From: Apiosordaria backusii
Lineage: Eukaryota > Ascomycota > Sordariomycetes > Sordariales > Lasiosphaeriaceae
DNA length: 64,000 bases
NCBI GenBank assembly: GCA_030549205.1
Contig: JAUKTV010000006.1
Location: 824,501-888,500 of the forward strand
Direction: 5' to 3'
The first letter of the stretch is position 1; each line of letters begins with the position of its first letter. The notes beneath the pieces are model-generated. The model saw only the letters and a program-made list of their open reading frames with translations. It searched no databases and had not been told where the DNA came from. Position numbers and translations under genes: made by a program. This document shows positions 23,909-37,472 of the stretch, one piece after another.

Positions 23909-24637
23909 ATGTCTTACTTCCCGGATGGTTATGACCGTTACTACAACGACGAGCCCTCCGGCCGCCTGTCCGATGATTATTATCGGGATATGGATCGCGC
24001 CCAGCGTGAAACCGAACCGCGGCGGAGTACCGAGTACGATAATTATCACGACTCTCACAAACCCTCAAGAAGGCACCACAGAAGCTCTGGGAAATCCAAG
24101 AAAAAGCCACCGAAGCCACGGCTCCCCATGGAGCATACATCAGAAACCGTCGCGTCAGGCTCGATATTGCCGGAGACTGACATGTCAAACTTTATCGTGG
24201 AGCCTGAGACCGAATCTGAGGAGCCAGCACCCCAGGAGGGCCTTGGAAGCTCAGCAAATCCACTTCCGGTGGAAATGGAAGTAGCGTATCCAGAGCTAAC
24301 CTGGGCAGAGCGCTTGGGCTTCGTAGCAACTTCCACGCAGCCAGTGCCGAAGGGAAAGGAACGAGCACCGGGCCAGGAGGGATATGATGAGCTGTATACC
24401 GTCCCGCATGGAAGCAAGGCGTGCCAAATGACCGGCTGGGTGCACAAAAACAAGGAATGGCATTTGGCAGAGAATAGCGCATATGGTACTGGGGGTTTGG
24501 AAGGGCACAGCCATGGCTCGACATACTATGAGGATAACCCGAACCAGGACTTGCACTCAACTGGCTCTGGAAACATAGTCTATCAGTACTATAAAGGGAG
24601 CAGCGGAGGCTCACAGATGGGGTATTCGCAGCGCTGA
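23909..24637 (+). CDS. Small hydrophilic protein, unknown function
   Basis: An intronless frame of 242 residues beginning MSYFPDGYDRYY; the ATG at 23909 follows a pyrimidine-rich leader. The N-terminal third is full of Tyr, Asp and Arg, then comes a basic patch (RRHHRSSGKSKKKPPKPR), then an acidic Ser/Glu/Pro segment and a Gly/Tyr/His-rich C-terminus (GLEGHSHGSTYYED). No signal peptide, membrane segment or known motif is seen, and most of the chain looks disordered. The strong basic patch could act as a nuclear signal, which is only a guess. Base composition is like the neighbouring genes. Confidence 0.65.
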   Translation: MSYFPDGYDRYYNDEPSGRLSDDYYRDMDRAQRETEPRRSTEYDNYHDSHKPSRRHHRSSGKSKKKPPKPRLPMEHTSETVASGSILPETDMSNFIVEPETESEEPAPQEGLGSSANPLPVEMEVAYPELTWAERLGFVATSTQPVPKGKERAPGQEGYDELYTVPHGSKACQMTGWVHKNKEWHLAENSAYGTGGLEGHSHGSTYYEDNPNQDLHSTGSGNIVYQYYKGSSGGSQMGYSQR

Positions 24638-26221
24638 GCCTCTGCGACATTTTTCCTTGTTCCTACCTTAAGGTACTCACTTGTTTAAGGCACCTGTCCC
24701 CTGTTGACCATTCATGCATGAAAGCAAACAAAAAAAGAGGAAAAGAAGGAAAGCAAAGAAAAAAAGAGAAGTGGTGCTTGAAGGCTTGCAGGACAGGCAC
24801 TGTTAGCATTTTGGTCTTATTTTATCATGTTTCCCGTAATGCTGGAGCTGGGCAGGATCGTAATGTGAAGGTCGAATCACAGGCTGGGCAGCAACCAAAA
24901 AACAGTGTTTGGGCTGAGGCTAAAGTGCTACTGGATAGTAACTCAACAAGTTGTCTCATTTAATATAAAGCGAAGTTGAATGCAGCATTCCACAATGGCA
25001 CTTTGGGGGTGATTTTGTGGTGATATGACTCACGTCCGAGATCCAGGCGACGGTCTCAAATAAAATTTGTATTGTTAGATAGAAAGGAGGAAGAGAACGG
25101 AATATTGACAGCCAATTAATATGTTTTAGCTGTAAGACTTCGGGGTCTCCCCAACAAGCCCGTGGCGCCTGGTACACCCCCCCTCATATTGATAGGGGCT
25201 TGCCCGCCACAGAGATAGAGATAGGGGGTCCACACCTAGGCATCCATGTGATTGCGGATTCAACGCTGTGCTAGTGCTAATTGAAAGGATACGTCGATAC
25301 TCAATGTTTAGGTATGGCCCGGTATGTACTAGGATACAGGACATGTTTCGAACTTGCCATGACCGATAGTATGTGCTGGAGTTCGAACTTGACCAAGTCT
25401 CAACCAGAATGTAAGGTAGACTACATGTGAGTTACGAGGTTGTCATGAAGCCACCATTTGGCACAGTGAGAGAAGCGTTTGGTAAGGTATATGGAAGAGT
25501 TAGGTAAGGAACATGCATCCTCTTTCATCTAGATCCTAAAAGTTCTGGAATTCGCTCAACTGAACTCCATACCACCACGTCATAGTTGTCCTTACAAAAT
25601 GAACTTGAAACATCCTGGGTAACGTTTCGCAACATGGTTCTCAAACTTACGATAGCTCAGTGCTCGTATCATCGTGGGAGTCTGTAACCTGTTCCGAAAT
25701 CTCGACGTCTTGCAACAAGAGTGGCACGTGACTTGCACAGGCACTATACACCAGGGGTGCACCCTGTGCGCACTCTGTGCATACTATTTGCATACCTTAA
25801 GTACACCTCCTACTAAAGAGGCCACTGTTGTAACTCTAATTAAGGGTTCTAAAAACAACCGCCTTAAGGAATTAAAAACGTTCTCCCTATTCTTAAGGAT
25901 TAAAATAAAATATTGCTTTTTCCTTTAATACAAATATGTCCCTATAAATATACTACTACTTTCCTTTACTCTTTAGGTTTTTACGATTTTATTAGTATTT
26001 TATCTTTTTTCTTAATATAAAAGGTTATTAAGTAAAATATAACTTACCTTTTTATTTACTTACTATAAAATCCTCAGTATATAGCCTATTACTATTAATA
26101 TAGTAGATATTAATAAAAAGTAAAAAGGAAAAAAGAAATAAAAATAAATAAACTAATTTAGCTAATACTCTAAAATAAATTAATAGTAGATTATTTAAAA
26201 TATAATATTTATCTAGTCCGA
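24638..26221. other. Intergenic region grading into AT-rich DNA
   Basis: No gene. A purine-rich A/G stretch lies at 24717-24770. From about 25,850 the sequence turns abruptly AT-rich with many TpA steps, marking the left edge of the RIP-affected block. Next to this edge is a patch of gtgcac/tgtgcgca words (25755-25800). Confidence 0.5.
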
Positions 26222-26509
26222 ATAGGTTAATGTAGGATTAAGATTAGGCTACTTATACTGCCTATTGTAATAGGCTTTAGTAGCTTGAATATAAAATTAC
26301 AGGCAGTTTGGCCTATTGGTTAGCAAGATGTAGGCTTTTGAATAGCCCTGCAGTGAAGTAAGGTGTTCGGTAAGTGCCGGATAGCTAACAGATAAGCTTT
26401 CTTTTCCTTTATACTTAGCCTGTAGGTCAAGTATTAGAAAGCTTCTACTACATAGTATAATAGCAGCTACCTACTGTAAACTTAGACCTTATAGGGACCT
26501 AATTTAACA
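26222..26509 (+). repeat. SINE-like repeat, left copy
   Basis: Matches 40264-40521 in the same orientation over about 260 bases, including aggctacttatactgcctat, the stretch around cctattggttagcaagatg and tagcagctacctactgtaaa. The segment tggcctattggttagc resembles a pol III A-box. This copy has about 28 extra bases compared with the right copy. Confidence 0.65.
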
Positions 26510-26583
26510 TATATATATCTATAAAACCTTTATTTATATATATTATTATATATTATATATGATACGAAAAGCTTGGGCATCAT

Positions 26584-26642
26584 GTTGTGCATGGGTATGC
26601 ACAACCTATGTGGGCATCATGTTGTGCATAGGCATGCACAAC
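26584..26642. repeat. Two tandem perfect hairpins
   Basis: The 9-base arms GTTGTGCAT and ATGCACAAC occur twice, at 26584-26605 (spacer gggt) and 26621-26642 (spacer aggc), repeated with a 37-base period. Both pairs of arms are perfect although the surrounding DNA is heavily mutated. Confidence 0.8.
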
Positions 26643-26779
26643 CTGTGGAGGATACTAAAATAGCTTGTTAGCACTAGCCTCTTCTTCTTAACAATCAATT
26701 CAATGTAATCAATTTGACACCTATTATTATCATACTGTCCGTTTATATGTCAATATATATATATACAATAACTAAAAAG

Positions 26780-27600
26780 TCTTTTAATATTAAAGTCTTT
26801 AAATTAAAGGGCAATATAAATTACCCAATTTAATTTATGTAAATTAAAACTTATTTAATTAAAAACGTTTTCTTTAAAGCTATTATTATTACTGAAGTTA
26901 ACTAATAAAAGGATAAAAAGGCTTTAACTGAAATATAATTATACTATAAAAATAGGCCTTTATTATAAATTTAATATTATAAAATAACTTATAAAATTTA
27001 AAAAGCCTTAAAAAAACTATATAATCTATAGGATTTTATTAATAAATACTTTTTAATTAAATACCTTTTTAAAATTACCTTTAAAAAATACTCTTTTATA
27101 GAAAACTATTTAAATAAAATTAAAAGTATAGTTAATAAATTATAAGCTAAAATTATTATTTTACTTAATAATAACTTAAGTTTTATATATTTTAAAAGAC
27201 CAATTTAAAAGCCTTATAAACTTTATTATTTAAGACTTTAAAAAAAGTCTAAAGGTTTATACCTTTAATACTATAGCCTCTAATTTAATTAATAAAGTCA
27301 AACATTTTAAATTAAAAGAGTTACTATTTATAATAAAAAAGAATAAATTTAAATATAAAGGTAAAAAACCTTAAAAAATACCTAAAAAAGTTAAAACCTT
27401 TTATAATTATTATATAAAAAATAACTATAATAAAAAAGATCATAGTTTTTTATACTTTAAAAGGGCTCGTTAAGTATTAAAAAATAATACAGAATAATTT
27501 AAAAGTAAAGAAAAAAAATATTAATACCTTTAAAATAAATAAAAAGAAAGAATAAATTATATAATAAAGCCTTTATTTAATAAATATATTAAAGATATTA
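26780..27600 (+). pseudogene. Gag-like relic of a further Copia-type element
   Basis: Reading through stops, one plus frame gives a Copia-style Gag (UBN2-like) pattern: KDKKALTEI, KALKKLYNL, DFINKY and a KTFYNYYIKNNYNKKD stretch that could be a zinc knuckle whose Cys codons became Tyr codons. This is a strongly degraded relic outside the two nested elements. No LTR was found for it. The call rests on pattern memory and is moderate at best. Confidence 0.45.
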
Positions 27601-27890
27601 AATATATTAAAAATTTAGGCTTTAAAAATAATAATATAATTAAACTTATAATTCTTATACCTATAATCTATAGGTTTTATTAGAATAGGTATGGCCAATT
27701 ATAGGCCTAAGGGCCCTGTAATTAGTGCTTATACACTAGCTTATAGTGTAGCAGAAGTCTTATGCGTGATACCTATAGCTGTGCTAGGGTACTAGAATAT
27801 AGTACCTTATAGGTATTATAGGATAGAAGTATAGTAGGTAAATAATTGTATTGTAGTGCTAGCCTTCTGTAAATTTACTGTAATAGTCTC

Positions 27891-28568
27891 TGTTAAGATA
27901 GAGATCTTACAGGCCTATAGGTATAGACCTGTGCAGGGAACGGCGCAGAACACTGAGAGCAAAGAGGGCTTTGTCTGCAGTATACGATAGTAGCTGGTAC
28001 TAAAGGAAGGTAGATTGTAAAGGCAATGCCCTATAATATATAGAAGGTAGATACTATAATATAGGCTTATAAGGTACTATAAGATATAGTAAACTAGTAT
28101 ATTAAATTAACTTATAAGCTAAGAAAATATTATAGTAAATAGTTATAAAGGATAAGATCTATTATAGATCTTTAGCCCTATATCGCTTTCCAAACCTTTC
28201 TCTATTTTAAAGCCTAAATGCCTATTAAGTCTATTAACTATAAGGCTTAAATATCTATTAAGTCTACTAACTATAAGGCTTAAATGCCTATTAAGTCTAT
28301 TAATTATAGACTTAACTGGCCAATTAAGTTTAATTGTTAAGTATATTAACCGGAAGCTATTTATAAGGTATAGGACGCTAATGTTTTACTATTATAGTAT
28401 ATTAACTGTTTAGGGCTTTAGACTATTTTAAAGGTTTAAAGACTATTATAATTACTATAGTAAAGTGTTAGTAAGTACTATAATTTTAAACTATTAGTTA
28501 TTATTAGCTTTATAGGTTATAGGTTAAAATATATTATAAAGTTTATAATTAAGTACTGTATTTTAATA
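27891..28568 (-). repeat. 3' LTR of the interrupted minus-strand Copia element
   Basis: 678 bases, read on the minus strand; same length as both LTRs of the inserted copy. The outer 130 bases (27891-28020) keep high G+C, whereas the rest is RIP-mutated. A purine-rich tract (minus strand, just beyond 28568, aaaggagg) fits the polypurine tract. Confidence 0.85.
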
Positions 28569-31500
28569 CCTCCTTTATAACTACAATATATAATATTAAT
28601 TAAAAAGGCTTAGAAAGGTTTAATAGTAAGATAAAGGTATTAAATAGTACTATAGGTAAAGCTTTAGTAAGGCTATTAGTAGGTATTTTCTTTATAAGAA
28701 GGTAGGTTATAGTAATGACTTTAGTAAATATAACCTTTTTAACCTTTTAAAATCAAATTAAAGTATATTTAGTTTAGCGATTATACTTATTATTATAAAT
28801 AGTAGTAATAAAGCTTTTATTATTATATAATAGGAAAATAGGGCTTATAATAGGCTTGGAAATTTCTTAAAAGAGACCCTTAAGCTATATAGTTTCTTTA
28901 AGGCCTTTAATAAGCTTAGTATATTTAGCCTTTAAAGTACTAAAAGATATAGTAAATGCTTTTTTAGATTTTTAATTAATAGGTCCTTTAATTAAAGTAA
29001 ATAGCTAACTATAGGTAAATTTAATACTTTCTTTATACCTAGCCTAATTACTATTAATAAAGCCAATAGGCTTTAAATTACTATTAAAGTTGTAATTAAT
29101 AGCGCTATAAATACTAAAATAGAGGTAGGAAAGTAGTAATTTTATAGCTTTTAAGTAAGTATTAGTAAGCTATATTAAGTATTATAAAAGCTACTAAATA
29201 TTAAAGGCTATATTAAGCTTAGTTTAAACTATAGTATATATTAAAGTACCAATTAATTATCAATATAGGTATTGATTAAAGGAGCTTATAAGGATTTTAA
29301 GTTTATTACCTTTGCTTATAATTCTAAAGCTTAATAAAAGGAAAATTAATTTAATATTAATTTTAAAGTATTTAACTACCTTTATAATATAGGCCTTTTA
29401 ATAGATCTAAAAGTACCATTAAGGCCTATTATATTTAATTTAAATATTAAGGAAGTAGTAAGTAGGACCTAAATCTTTAATATTATAATACTTCTTTATA
29501 GCGTTTTTTAAAGCTTAAAGCTATAAAAGCTTAGGGCTTATAATTAAATAGTTATTAATATAATTAATAATAAAGATCTTATAGTTTAAGTAAAAATAAG
29601 TAGCTATATTAAAGATAAAAGGCTTAAAACTTAAAGCTTAGGTTATTATAAAGACTTTTTATTATTAAAGGTAAAAAGCCTACTTTAAATTATATAAGGA
29701 TTTCTTTAATAGAATAACTTAGTCTTTAATAAGGTCCTATCTAGTTACTTTTAATAGTATTATAATATTAATACTACTATAAGTAAACTTAAATAGTCTT
29801 TATAAAATTTTAATATAAATATTAAAATCGGTCTTTAAATTTAAAAAAGTTCTTATAAAGTCTACTTACTTTAAATTCTAATTAAATATAGCTATAAAGG
29901 CTAGTATAATTCTTTAAATTAAAGGCCTTATAGTAAAAGTATAGGTCTGTTTAAAATCAATTCTAAAGGCCTATTGGAAATTTTAAATAACCAATTAAGC
30001 TTTAAACTTTATTATAATATCCTATAAATTCTTCTTATCTTTAAAGACTTAATAGTTTATAATAGGCTTTTTTTTAACCTAAAATCAGTAGATAAAATAG
30101 AAGGTTTTAATAGTAAAAAGTTAATATAATTTAATAAAGATAGCTTATAACTATTACTTTTCTTTAAAGTATTTTAAGATTTACTTAAAGGTATTAGGCT
30201 TTAAAGCCTTTATAAAATAGTACTTTTTATAGTAAAAAACTAAATAAAAAATAAACTTATTACAATCTATATTATCTATAGATATAAATTCTTTATATTA
30301 CTTTTATAAGGCTTAAGGTAAAAGGATTTTAATAGTAATAGAAGGTACTATAGATATCAGAATTGTAAGCTTAAATAATAATTAAATAGATAATATAGAA
30401 GATAATTTAGGTATTAAAGAATTAAGAATTAATAGAATAGAAAGACTATAAATAGAAGGTTTAAGGATTTAAATAGTAGTATCTTTCTTTAATTTATTAA
30501 AGTAATTAAAGACCTTTAAAAGACCTATAAGGATTAAAAGATCTATAATCTAGGCCAATAGGTCTTTATAGAACTTAATAAAGCTAGTTTTAATAACTTT
30601 ATTTAAGTTTAAATAGACTAAGTAGGTCTAATAATCTAAAATAACTATAAGTCTTCTTTTAATTTCTTAAAAGGCAAGCTTAAAACCTATAGTTTAATTT
30701 TTAATAGGGATATATACTATAATTTTAATACTTATAGCTTTATAATTTAAAAGGTTTAATTAATATAGTATTTAAAAAGGTAATAGTTTATTATAAAAGG
30801 CTTAATAAAATATAAGATCTTTAAAGCTTTAGACTATATAGTTAATAACCTTTACTATAGAAATAGTTATATATCTTTAAAAAGTAATAGGAAGGCTTAA
30901 AGTTAAAATAGTAACTTTAAGATAGTTTAAAATAACCTTAATAGAACGTTTAGTTAAGCTATTTTAATTAAAAGTTCTAAAGCTTAATATATTAAAGCCG
31001 ATGCCCTTTTTAATAAAGTAGGTATTTAAAAGAAGGACTTCTTTTCCTTTATTATAGTAAAAGTAAGTAAGGTATTATTAAAAGGTATTATTTAAGCTTT
31101 TAAATAGTAAATAAAGTACTATAACGATATTATCTTTAATAATTAATAACTTAAAAAATCAAAAATAGGTCTTTTAATTTACTATAATTAAACTATAAGG
31201 TTTCTTTAATAATAAAATAGGCTTAATAGTAATAATGTCCTCTTTTAAGTAGCTTAAGGTAAAAGAAGGATCTTAAATAGGATTTTAAAAAGGCCTTTAA
31301 AAGATTTTTATAATATTATAGCTTTTATAAATTAAATCTTTAAACTTAACCTTCTATAAGTTAAATATATCTTTAATAATAAAAGAAGTCTTCTTTAAAA
31401 GGTTAAGACCTATATATCTAAACTATATATACTAAAGAATAGTTAATCGAATTAAAGCTAATAAAGGCTTATTAAAATCTTTAAGAAACCTATCTTTCTT

Positions 31501-31704
31501 TAAAAAGTTAAGAGCTTTAAAGGAGACCTCCTTTAAAATTTTAAAAGCTTTAAAGACTTAAAGGAAAGTAAGGTAATTATTAAAGTACTATTAGTAAGAT
31601 ACTTTTAATTAAAGTTAACCTTTAAGGCTAAAGTAGAACTTTAATTTTTTAAAATTTAAGAAAGTAATAAGATTGCAATTACTATTAATAAGCTTTTAAC
31701 TATA

Positions 31705-31709
31705 TAAGG
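31705..31709 (+). repeat. Target-site duplication TAAGG, left copy
   Basis: The five bases TAAGG directly before the plus-strand LTR start are repeated at 38151-38155 directly after the 3' LTR. Confidence 0.85.
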
Positions 31710-32387
31710 TGTTGAAATATAGCACTTAGTTGTGGACTTTACAGTGTATTTTGGCCTGTAACCTATAGGGCTAATAACAACTAATGGCTTGGAATTACAG
31801 CGCTTACCGACACTCTACTATAGTAATCGCAGTGGTCTTTAGACCCCTAAAGCAGCCCGAAGCCCCAGACAGTTAGCGTACTATAACGGTAAAACTTTAG
31901 CGCCCTATACCCTATAAACAGCTTCCAGTTAGCGTACTTAACAGTTAGACTTAGTCGGCTAGTTAAGTCTATAGTTAGCAGACTTAACGGACATTTAGGC
32001 CTTGCAATTAACGGACTTAATGGACATTCAGGCCCTACAGTTAGCAGATTTAACAGGCATTTAAGCCCTAAAATAGAAAGAAGTTTAGAAAGTAATATAA
32101 AGCCGAAGACCTATAATAAGTCTTATCCTTTATAATTATTTACTATAATATTTCCTAGCTTATAAGTTAATTCAATATACTGGTTTACTATATTTTATAA
32201 TACCTTATAAGCCTATATTATAGTATTTACCTTCTATATATTATAAGGCATTATCCTTATAATCTATATTCCTTTAGTGCCTAGCTACTGTTATATACTG
32301 TAAATAAAACCCTCTTTACTTTTAGTATTTTATACTATTTCCTATATAGGTTTATACCTATAAGCCTATAAGATACCTATTTTAATA
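31710..32387 (+). repeat. 5' LTR of the inserted Copia element
   Basis: Begins TGTTGAAATA and ends at ttttaata, the RIP form of cttaaca. The first 350 bases keep G+C; the rest is RIP-mutated. Confidence 0.88.
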
Positions 32388-32405
32388 GGTTATAAGCCCG
32401 AGCTT
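32388..32405 (+). other. Primer-binding site, half initiator tRNA-Met type
   Basis: GGTTATAAGCCCGAGC directly follows the 5' LTR. It is complementary to the anticodon region of initiator tRNA-Met (GGGCTCATAACC) with one RIP-type G-to-A change. Priming from a cleaved initiator tRNA half is known for Copia elements. Confidence 0.7.
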
Positions 32406-35400
32406 ACATTGCCTAAGTAAACTTCTTTGTTTTATAGCCTTTATAATAACACCTATTCTATAAGCCCTATTTATTTTAAGCTACTGAAGACCTGAGAAAT
32501 AGCGTTTTAGTATTTTTAATAGTGCTTTTACTTTCCTTTTAGGCATTAAAGACCTAAAAAACAGTATTCTAGTACTTCTAACAGTACTTTTACTTCCCTT
32601 TTAAGCGTTAAAGACCTAAAAAACAACGTTCTAGTACTTCTAATAGTACTTCTACTTCCCTTTTAAGCCTTCGACCTTCTTTACTATAAAGGATAAAGAT
32701 ATATATAACCTCCTTATAAGCCCTAGAGCTTTAAGGACTTTCGGCCTTTTATTAACTTCTAACCTTTTTAAAGGCTTTAACTTTACTTAGTACTTTTAGT
32801 AGTTATAGAATAACCTTATAATTACTTTTAATAGTAAGATTAGGACTGCTATAGTAGGTTTTACTAATTAAATTACAGCTTTAAGTGTTAAAATTAACTG
32901 AGTTAATACCTATATTGATAATTTTAACACTTGCCTTTTATTAGAATGTACTACTTTAAAGTCTTCTTTTAAACCTTTTATAAACCTACTTATACTATCT
33001 TTATTTTCGGTTACTTTAGTTTATATAGGTCTATTAGCCTTTATTGCTATGCCTATTATAGTACCCTCTTTAAGTTAAATTACTTAAAAGACCATTGTAC
33101 TTTTAGTAAAGGATTTTAATAAATAGATCCTTTACCTTATTAAAGAATAAAAGCTTTTAAGTTTTAAAAACTAGTGCTTTTAATACTAAGCTTTTACTAT
33201 TTAAATAAAGGTTTTAGGCCTCTTTAAGTTTATAAATAAGCCTAAGTTAGTTATTAATTTACTAAATAATAACCTAAAAGCCTTCTTTTTTCTTACTATT
33301 TGGAATACCCTATAGGTAGGTCCACTGCTTACTATTAAAGCCAAAGACTTCCTAATAACCCTTTTTTAATAATTACAAGCTTAATATGCCTTTACTTAGA
33401 CTGTCCTTTAAGATAAGCTCTATAGGGCTTACTATACTATTAAATTTAATAGTTTATTAAAAGTAGTTAAATATAATATTAAGTTTAATACCTTTATTAT
33501 AAGGCTTTAAGGTTTAAATATTATAATTTAGTTTATCGACTAGGTTAATTACTATTAAGTTTATTAAAGGGCAGTTTTCTACTATAATGTAAATACTTTA
33601 GAGTTTTAATTTGCTAAAATAAGCATAATTTTAACTATTCTTACTATCCTATACTAGAATTCTTATAGAGGAAGCTTTTAATTAAGACCTGTATTTCCAA
33701 TATTATAATTACCTAAGTCCTTTTTATACTTCATTTTTACACTACCTTTATTAAGGATTTTAAAGCCTTAAAGGCTTTAAATATCTCTATAAAGAACCCT
33801 ATAGAGTTTAAGCTTATTAAAAAGAAGAAAAAGAAAAAGAAGGATAAAAAGAAAGAGGATATTAAAGACTTTAGAAATTTTAAGGAAATTTCTTTTATAG
33901 TAGGCTTCGACTTTAATATAGGCTTCTATAGTATTAAACCTTTAAAGCTAACTATATCTTTTAAATACTATAGCTTTATTAAATTTACAGTATCCTTATT
34001 TTTTAAAGTCCTATCTTTTATATCTATTAACTTAACTAACTATATTAACTTAGCTTTAAAAGAAACTTAGCTTTTTAATATTAAGTTTATAGTTTATATT
34101 TACAATAATAAAAACTTTTTTATTAACTTTATTAAAGTAAAGGTTAAGCCTTTAATTATTAAAGGTAGCCTTATAAGAATTATTAATAAGGACATTATAA
34201 AAGTCTAATTCTTTATTAGAATTTATAATAATAAGGTTTATTTTTAAGCTATTAGCTTTATTAAGACCTTCTTTATTCCTACTTTTTTACTAAATATTGT
34301 TAATAAAGACTGCCTATATAGTATTGAAAAAGCCCTATATAGTTAAAAGTTTACTAATAGTAATTGCAATCTTATTACCTTCTTGAATTTTAAAAGATTA
34401 GGGTTTTACTTTAGCTTTAAAGGCCAATCTTAATTAAAAGTATCCTATTAGTAATATTTTAATAATTACTTTGCTTTTACTAAAGTCTTTAAAGCTTTTA
34501 AAATTTTAAAGGAGGTTTCCTTTAAAACTCTTAACTTTTTAAAGGAAGGTAGGTCTTTTAAAGATCTTAATAAGCCTTTACTAACCTTAGTTCGATTAAC
34601 TATTCTTTAATATATATAATTTAAGTATATAGGTTTTAATCTTTTAAAGAAGACCTTTCTTATTATTAAAGGTATACTTAATTTATAGAAGATTAAGCTT
34701 AAGGATTTAGTTTATAAAAGCTATAATATTATAAAAATCCTTTAAAGGCCTTTTAAAAATTCTATTTAAGACCTTCCTTTTACCTTAAGCCATTTAAAGA
34801 AGGACATTATTATTATTAAGCTTATTTTACTATTAAAAAAGCCTTATAGTTTAATTATAGTAAATTGAAAGATCCGTTTCCAATTTCTTAAACTATTAGC
34901 TATTAAAGATAATACCGTTATAGTACTTCGTTTACTATTTAAAGGCCTAAACAATATCTTTTAGTAATATCCTATTTACTTTTATTATAATAGAGGAAAA
35001 GAAGTCCTTTTTTTAAATACTTACTTTATTAAAAAGGGTATTGGCTTTAATATATTAAGCTTTAGAACTTTTAATTAAAATGGCCTAACTAAGTACTTTA
35101 TTCGGATTATTTTAAACTATCTTAAGGTAACTATTTTAACTTTAAGCCTTCCTATTACTTTCTAAAGATATATAGCTATTTCTATAGTAGAAATTATTAA
35201 CTATATAATCTAAAGCTTTAAGGATCTTATACCCTATTAAGCCTTTTATAATAAACTATTGCCCTTTTAAATACTATATTAGCCAAACCTTTTAAACTAT
35301 AAGGCTATAGGTATTAAGGTTATAGTATATATCTTTATTAAAGATTAAGCTATAGGTTTTAAGCTTACTTTTTAAAAAATTAAAGAAAGATTTATAGCTA

Positions 35401-37472
35401 TTCTAAGTTATTAAACTTACTTAGTTTACTTAAGCTTAAATAAAGCTATTAAAACTAACTTTATTAAATTCTATAAAGACCTATTAGTTTAAATTATAGG
35501 TCCTTTAAGTCCTATAAGTCTTTTAAAGGTCTTTAACTGCTTTAATAAGTTAAAGAAGGATACTACTATTTAAACTTTTAAGCTTTCTATTTATAGTCTC
35601 TCTTTTCTATTAATTCCTAATTTCTTAATATTTAAATTATCCTTTATACTATCTATTTAACCGCTATTTAAGCCTGCAATTTTAATACTTACAGTACTTT
35701 CTATTACTATTAAAATCCCTTTACCTTAAGCCTTATAAAAGTAATGTAAGGAATTTATATCTATAAATAATATAAATTATAGTAACCTTATTTCTTACTT
35801 AGTTTCTTACTGTAAAAAATACTATTCTATAAAGGCCTTAAAGCTTAATACCTTTAAGTAAGCCCTAAAATACTTAAAAAAAAGCAATAGTTATAGGCTA
35901 TCTTTACTAAATTATATTAACTTTTTACTATTAAAACCTTCTATTTTATCTACCGATCTTAAGTTAAAAAAAAGCTTATTATAAGTCGTTAGGTCTTTAA
36001 AGATAAAAAGAATTTATAAAGTATTATAGTAAAGTTTAAGGCTTAATTAATTATCTAAGGTTTTTAATAGGCCTTTAAAATCGATTTTAAATAGACTTAT
36101 GCTTTTATTATAGGACCTTTAATTTAGAAAGTTATATTAGCCTTTATAGTTATATTTAATTGGAATTTAAAGTAAGTAGACTTTATAAAAGCTTTTTTAA
36201 ACTTAGAGACCGATTTTAATATCTATATTGAAATTCTATAGAGACTATTTAAATTTGCCTATAGTAATGTTAGTACTATAATACTATTAAAGATAGTTAA
36301 ATAGGATCTTATTAAAGACTAAGTTATTTTATTAAAGAAATCCTTATATAGTTTAAAGTAGGCTTTTTACTTTTAATAATAAAAGGTCTTTATAATAACC
36401 TAGGCCTTAGGTTTTAGGCCCCTTATCTTTAATATAGCTACCTATTTTTACTTAAACTATAAAATCTTTATTATCAGCTATATTAATAACTACTTAATTA
36501 TAAGCCTTAAGCTTCTATAGCTTTAAGCCTTAAAAAACGCTATAGGGGAGTATTACGATATTGAAAATTTAAGTTCTGCTTATTACTTCTTTAATATTTA
36601 AATTAAATATAATAGGCTTTAACAGTACCTTTGGATTTATTAAAAGGCCTATATTATAAAAGCAGTTAAGTACTTTAGAATTAGTATTAAGTTAACTTCC
36701 TTTTTATTAAGCTTTAAAATTATAAATAAAGATAATAAGTTTAAAACCCCTATAAGCTCTTTTAATTAGTATCTATATCGATAACTAATTAATACTTCGA
36801 TATATACTATAGTTTAAACTAAGCTTAATATAGCTTTTAGCGTTTAGTGGCTTTTACAATACTTAATATAGCCTACTAATATTTACTTAAAAGCTATAAA
36901 ATTACTACTTTCCTATTTCTATTTTAGTATTTATAGCGCTATTGATTATAACTTTAATAGTAATTTAAAGCCTATTAACTTTATTAATAGTAACTAGGCT
37001 AAGTATAAGGAAAGTGCTAAATCTACTTACAGTTAACTATTTACTTTAATTAAAGGACCTATTAGTTAGAAATTTAAAAAAGCATTTACTATATCCTTTA
37101 GTACTTTAAAAGCCGAATATATTAAGCTTATCGAAGGCCTTAAGAAAGCTATATAGTTTAAAGATCTTTTTTAGGAAATTTCCAAGCCTATTATAAGCCT
37201 TACCTTTCTATTATATAATAATAAAAGCTCTATTGCTATTGCTTATAGTAATAAGTATAATTGCCAAACTAAATATACTTTAATTCGATTTTAAAAGGTT
37301 AAAGAGGCTATATTTATTAAAGTTATTACTATAACCTATCTCCTTATAAAGGAAATGCCTACTAACGGCTTTATTAAAGCTTTACTTATAGCGCTATTTA
37401 ATACCTTTATTTTACTATTAAACCTTTTTAAGTCCTTTTAATTAATGCTATATACTATAGTTATAGAGGGGG

